NCBI GenBank assembly: GCA_017442865.1
Contig: JAFRXK010000015.1
Coordinates: forward strand, 1 to 63,902
Length of the DNA stretch: 63,902 bases
From: Lachnospiraceae bacterium
Lineage (GTDB): Bacteria > Bacillota > Clostridia > Lachnospirales > Lachnospiraceae
Direction: 5' to 3'
The notes under the pieces: model-generated
Seen by the model: the letters and a program-made list of their open reading frames with translations, nothing else
The model's database searches: none
What the model was told of the DNA's origin: nothing
Translations under genes and position numbers: made by a program
Shown here: positions 61,374 through 63,902 of the stretch, one piece after another
How the letters are laid out: the number at the start of each line of letters is the position of its first letter
Numbering within the stretch: position 1 is the stretch's first letter

Positions 61374-62227
61374 CAATGCTCCACCTCCTCAAGCATATTT
61401 TCAAGGAATGCCGGCAGGTAAAATGCACCTACATGCAGCTTTGTCGTATAGTATTTAGTCCTTAAATTCAGGCTTTTCCACTTCTCGGCATCTAAATCAT
61501 CTATCGGATGATATTTTTTGCTGGCAAATCCAAAAAGCCAGTAGCCTGCGGCATAGGTCGGGATGTGCGCCTGATACACGCGGCTTATAGGAAATGTATT
61601 AACAATGCGCTTGTGGCTTCTCTTTAATTCCTGCGCATCATGCTTATAAAACGGACTTCCCTGCTGGTTTACCATAATTCCGTCCTCGCGCAGGGCGTTG
61701 TAGCAGATGCCGTAAAATTCTCTTGTAAAATATCCTTCCGACGGTCCGAAAGGGTCAGTTGAATCCACAATAATCAAATCATACTCGTCTGTACAGCGCC
61801 TTATGAATCTTAGCGCATTGTCAAAATAAATGTTCACGCGGCTGTCATCAAGCCTGCTCGCATTCTCTGGAAGATATTTTCTGCATGCGTCAACTACCTC
61901 CGGATCCATCTCGACAAGGTCAATTCTCTTCACATTTTCATACCTTGCAAGCTCCTTTACCACGCCGCCGTCTCCCGCACCGATAACAAGAATATCCTTT
62001 ATATCAGGATGTACCGACATCGGCACATGGGTAATCATCTCATCATATATAAATTCATCGCGCTCCGTAAGCATAACATTGCCGTCAAGAGCAAGCACTC
62101 TGCCGAACTCCGGCGTATCAAATATATCAATAAGCTGGTAGTCGCTCTTTTTTGAATAAAGATGTCTGTTTACACGGATGCTGTGCTTTACATCCGGCGC
62201 ATGAAATTCACTAAACCACAATTCCAT
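61373..62227 (-). CDS. speE: Spermidine synthase (polyamine aminopropyltransferase)
   Basis: The 284-residue protein has the family start LWFSEFHAPDVKHSIRVNRH, the SAM-type core DILVIGAGDGGVVKELARYE, and the catalytic region YDLIIVDSTDPFGPSEGYFT. It transfers an aminopropyl group from decarboxylated SAM to putrescine. The SAM decarboxylase SpeD that feeds it is not in this window. GGAG precedes the ATG. It lies between the decarboxylase gene and speB. Why it coexists with the carboxynorspermidine route is discussed under findings. Confidence 0.93.
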   Translation of the reverse strand: MELWFSEFHAPDVKHSIRVNRHLYSKKSDYQLIDIFDTPEFGRVLALDGNVMLTERDEFIYDEMITHVPMSVHPDIKDILVIGAGDGGVVKELARYENVKRIDLVEMDPEVVDACRKYLPENASRLDDSRVNIYFDNALRFIRRCTDEYDLIIVDSTDPFGPSEGYFTREFYGICYNALREDGIMVNQQGSPFYKHDAQELKRSHKRIVNTFPISRVYQAHIPTYAAGYWLFGFASKKYHPIDDLDAEKWKSLNLRTKYYTTKLHVGAFYLPAFLENMLEEVEH

Positions 62228-62293
62228 AATGACTCCGTTCCGTCATCACTGGGACGACAAATTAATCATAATATTTCCATACCTTCAATGCTT

Positions 62294-63751
62294 CTACACT
62301 AAAACATTAAGATTTAAAATATCAGGGTCCTCAGGACCAGTCATTGAGCAGCCCTTAAGCTTCGCGTACTCAATGTAATCAAGTATCTGCTGTGTAATAC
62401 GCTCGCCCGGTGCAAGAATCGGAATGCCCGGCGGATAGCACATTACAAACTCGCTGCACACCCTGCCGGCTGTCTTTCCTATAGGCAGACTCTCCTTTTT
62501 CGCATAAAATGCCTCCTGCGGACTTGAAACAACCTCCGGGTCAATGTACTCCTGGCTTAAAAGACCGCTGCTGTCCTTCTGGTACCTTCGTCTTATCTCC
62601 GCCAGCGCACTCACCAGTCTTTCAAGCTCCTGGAAGCGGTCGCCTATAGATATATAGGCGAGAATATTGCCGATATCTCCAAACTCTATCTGAATATCAT
62701 ATTCATCACGTAAAATATCATATACCTCAATGCCCGCAAGACCGATATCCCTTGTATGCACGCTTAGCTTTGTCGGGTCAAAATCAAATATCGAATTGCC
62801 GTTGACAAGCTCCCTGCCAAAGGCATAATATCCGCCTACGGCATTAATTTCCTCTCTGGCATACTCAGCCATAGCTATAACCTTCGCAAAAATTTCCTTG
62901 CCGCGCAGAGCGAGATTTCTTCTGCTTATATCAAGGCTTGACATAAGTAGATAGCTTCCAGAGGTCGTCTGTGTCAGGTTAATAATCTGGCGCACATGGC
63001 CCTCGCTGACATTCGGTCCTATGAGCAAAAGGCTTGACTGCGTAAGACTTCCGCCGCTTTTATGCATGGAAACCGACGCCATATCAGCGCCTGCTGCCAT
63101 CGCCGAAGCAGGCATTCCTTCCCCGAAATAAAAATGTGTGCCATGCGCTTCATCAGCCAGGCAGTACATACCCGCATCATGCGCCATTTTTACAATTGCC
63201 CTTATATCGCTGCATATACCATAATACGTCGGATTATTTACGAGAATAGCAACAGCGTCCGGATTCTCCTTTATAGCCCTTGCAACCTGCTCCCTCTGCA
63301 TACCAAGCGAAATACCAAGCCTGTGATCCACCTCAGGATTAACATACACCGGTATTGCTCCACACAAAACCAAAGCATTTATAACGCTTCTATGCACATT
63401 TCTCGGCAGGATAATTTTATCTCCGCGCTTGCAGACCGACAGCACCATGCTCTGCACCGAACTGGTCGTTCCGCCAACCATTAAAAATGCATGCGCTGCT
63501 CCGAATGCATCCGCCGCAAGCATTTCTGCTTCCCTTATAACTGAAACCGGATGACATAAATTATCAAGAGGCTTCATACTGTTTACATCTATTCCAACGC
63601 ACTGTTTTCCCAAAAAATCCGTAAGCTCGGGATTGCCGCGTCCATGCTTATGCCCGGGCACATCAAACGGCACCACCCTCATCTGGCGGAAATTCTCCAA
63701 CGCCTCGAAAATCGGCGCACTATGCTGGTCTAATACCTTATTATTTTCCAT
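62294..63751 (-). CDS. speA: Orn/Lys/Arg decarboxylase family, probable arginine decarboxylase
   Basis: This 485-residue PLP enzyme belongs to the short fold I decarboxylases. It has VPFDVPGHKHGRGNPEL at the start, the cofactor Lys in ASVSMHKSGGSLTQSSLLLI, ADEAHGTHFYF with the Asp for the PLP nitrogen, and the C-terminal GKTAGRVCSEFVMCYPPGIP. Next to agmatinase, arginine is the most likely substrate, giving agmatine; lysine cannot be excluded. Starts at 63754 and 63751 are possible; 63751 has better spacing to GAGG. It is the first gene of the operon; its promoter must lie in or beyond the hairpin array. Confidence 0.9.
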   Translation of the reverse strand: MENNKVLDQHSAPIFEALENFRQMRVVPFDVPGHKHGRGNPELTDFLGKQCVGIDVNSMKPLDNLCHPVSVIREAEMLAADAFGAAHAFLMVGGTTSSVQSMVLSVCKRGDKIILPRNVHRSVINALVLCGAIPVYVNPEVDHRLGISLGMQREQVARAIKENPDAVAILVNNPTYYGICSDIRAIVKMAHDAGMYCLADEAHGTHFYFGEGMPASAMAAGADMASVSMHKSGGSLTQSSLLLIGPNVSEGHVRQIINLTQTTSGSYLLMSSLDISRRNLALRGKEIFAKVIAMAEYAREEINAVGGYYAFGRELVNGNSIFDFDPTKLSVHTRDIGLAGIEVYDILRDEYDIQIEFGDIGNILAYISIGDRFQELERLVSALAEIRRRYQKDSSGLLSQEYIDPEVVSSPQEAFYAKKESLPIGKTAGRVCSEFVMCYPPGIPILAPGERITQQILDYIEYAKLKGCSMTGPEDPDILNLNVLV

Positions 63752-63769
63752 CATACACCTCAGTCAATA

Positions 63770-63887
63770 CCACCGGCTTAGCCGGTGGCTTGCTCTGCCC
63801 CTATAAGGGGCTTTTACCTGCTTGCGCCCGGAAGGCGCACTGATGGTCTGCTAGCTGCACCACATTCACAGCTGCCCTTAAAAGGGC
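63770..63887. repeat. Array of four short hairpins at the right edge
   Basis: CCACCGGC-TTA-GCCGGTGG (63770-63788), GCCCC-TATAA-GGGGC (63797-63811), TGCGCC-CGGAA-GGCGCA (63823-63839) and GCCCTT-AA-AAGGGC (63874-63887) follow each other. Such strings of subterminal hairpins are typical of IS200/IS605-like ends or REP-like elements. No transposase is visible before the window ends, so the call is tentative. Confidence 0.6.
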
Positions 63888-63902
63888 TTTCTCAGTGCTT
63901 CC

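Overview
The window looks like a chromosome segment of a Gram-positive anaerobe of the class Clostridia, most probably a Lachnospiraceae gut commensal. This is inferred from protein character: sporulation genes gpr and spoIIP, a monoderm Tad-type pilus cluster with DUF5702- and DUF6382-like proteins, PyrDB/PyrK-type pyrimidine synthesis, an IS256 transposase and strong GGAGG ribosome-binding sites. Almost everything is on the minus strand; the plus-strand genes are a small Xre regulator, a Fic protein, an Rpn-type nuclease and rpsT.

Layout. (1) 1-3930 is an AT-rich accessory stretch: an IS256 transposase cut by the window edge, a ParE/RelE-type toxin with its antitoxin, a three-gene minus-strand unit (DUF6232-like membrane protein, a 133-aa protein with a repeated motif, a 38-aa ORF) facing an Xre regulator over a shared palindrome, an HTH-Fic protein with three spaced operator-like sites, and a possible 24-aa ORF with its own promoter. 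An imperfect 20-bp direct repeat lies at 899 and again against the end of purD. (2) 3931-7594 is purE-purM-purN-purD behind one strong promoter. (3) 7697-12354 holds an M29-like peptidase, an HD hydrolase, small membrane proteins, VanZ and pyrE. (4) 12633-13765 is the Rpn gene. (5) 13824-18406 is pyrC-pyrF-pyrK-pyrD, so pyrE plus this operon cover most of UMP synthesis. (6) 18463-20253 is an ABC exporter. (7) 20433-28987 is a sugar-use locus: solute-binding lipoprotein, two permeases, a GH65 phosphorylase, and two surface-anchored proteins (a beta-helix hydrolase and a discoidin-domain protein). (8) 29144-34714 holds a radical SAM/SPASM protein, a D-lyxose isomerase-like cupin, hemW and lepA. 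(9) 34823-39152 holds spoIIP, gpr, rpsT and holA. (10) 39173-44603 holds an oxidoreductase, alr, an AI-2E family transporter, DegV and a family 2 glycosyltransferase. (11) 44722-57307 is a Tad/Flp-type pilus operon. (12) 57394-63902 is a polyamine operon (arginine decarboxylase-like, SpeE, SpeB, carboxynorspermidine synthase, NspC), ending in an array of hairpins at the right edge.

How the genes work together. The purine, pyrimidine and polyamine clusters are each near-complete pathway units. In the sugar locus the anchored hydrolase and binding protein would act outside, the ABC transporter would import oligosaccharides, and the GH65 enzyme would phosphorolyse them inside; the transporter ATPase and a regulator are not in the window. 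The Tad cluster supplies ATPase, two membrane platform proteins, a 53-residue pilin, three larger pilin-like proteins and the prepilin peptidase.

A recurring oddity is tandem-repeat expansion. It affects intergenic DNA (138-bp units between pyrK and pyrF, about 38-bp terminator units after rpsT, 29-bp units after speB) and coding DNA (12-bp units in hemW, 15-bp units in spoIIP, 33-bp units in speB, repeated Gly-rich turns in the Rpn tail). The most likely places for undescribed biology are the left accessory stretch and the pilus operon.
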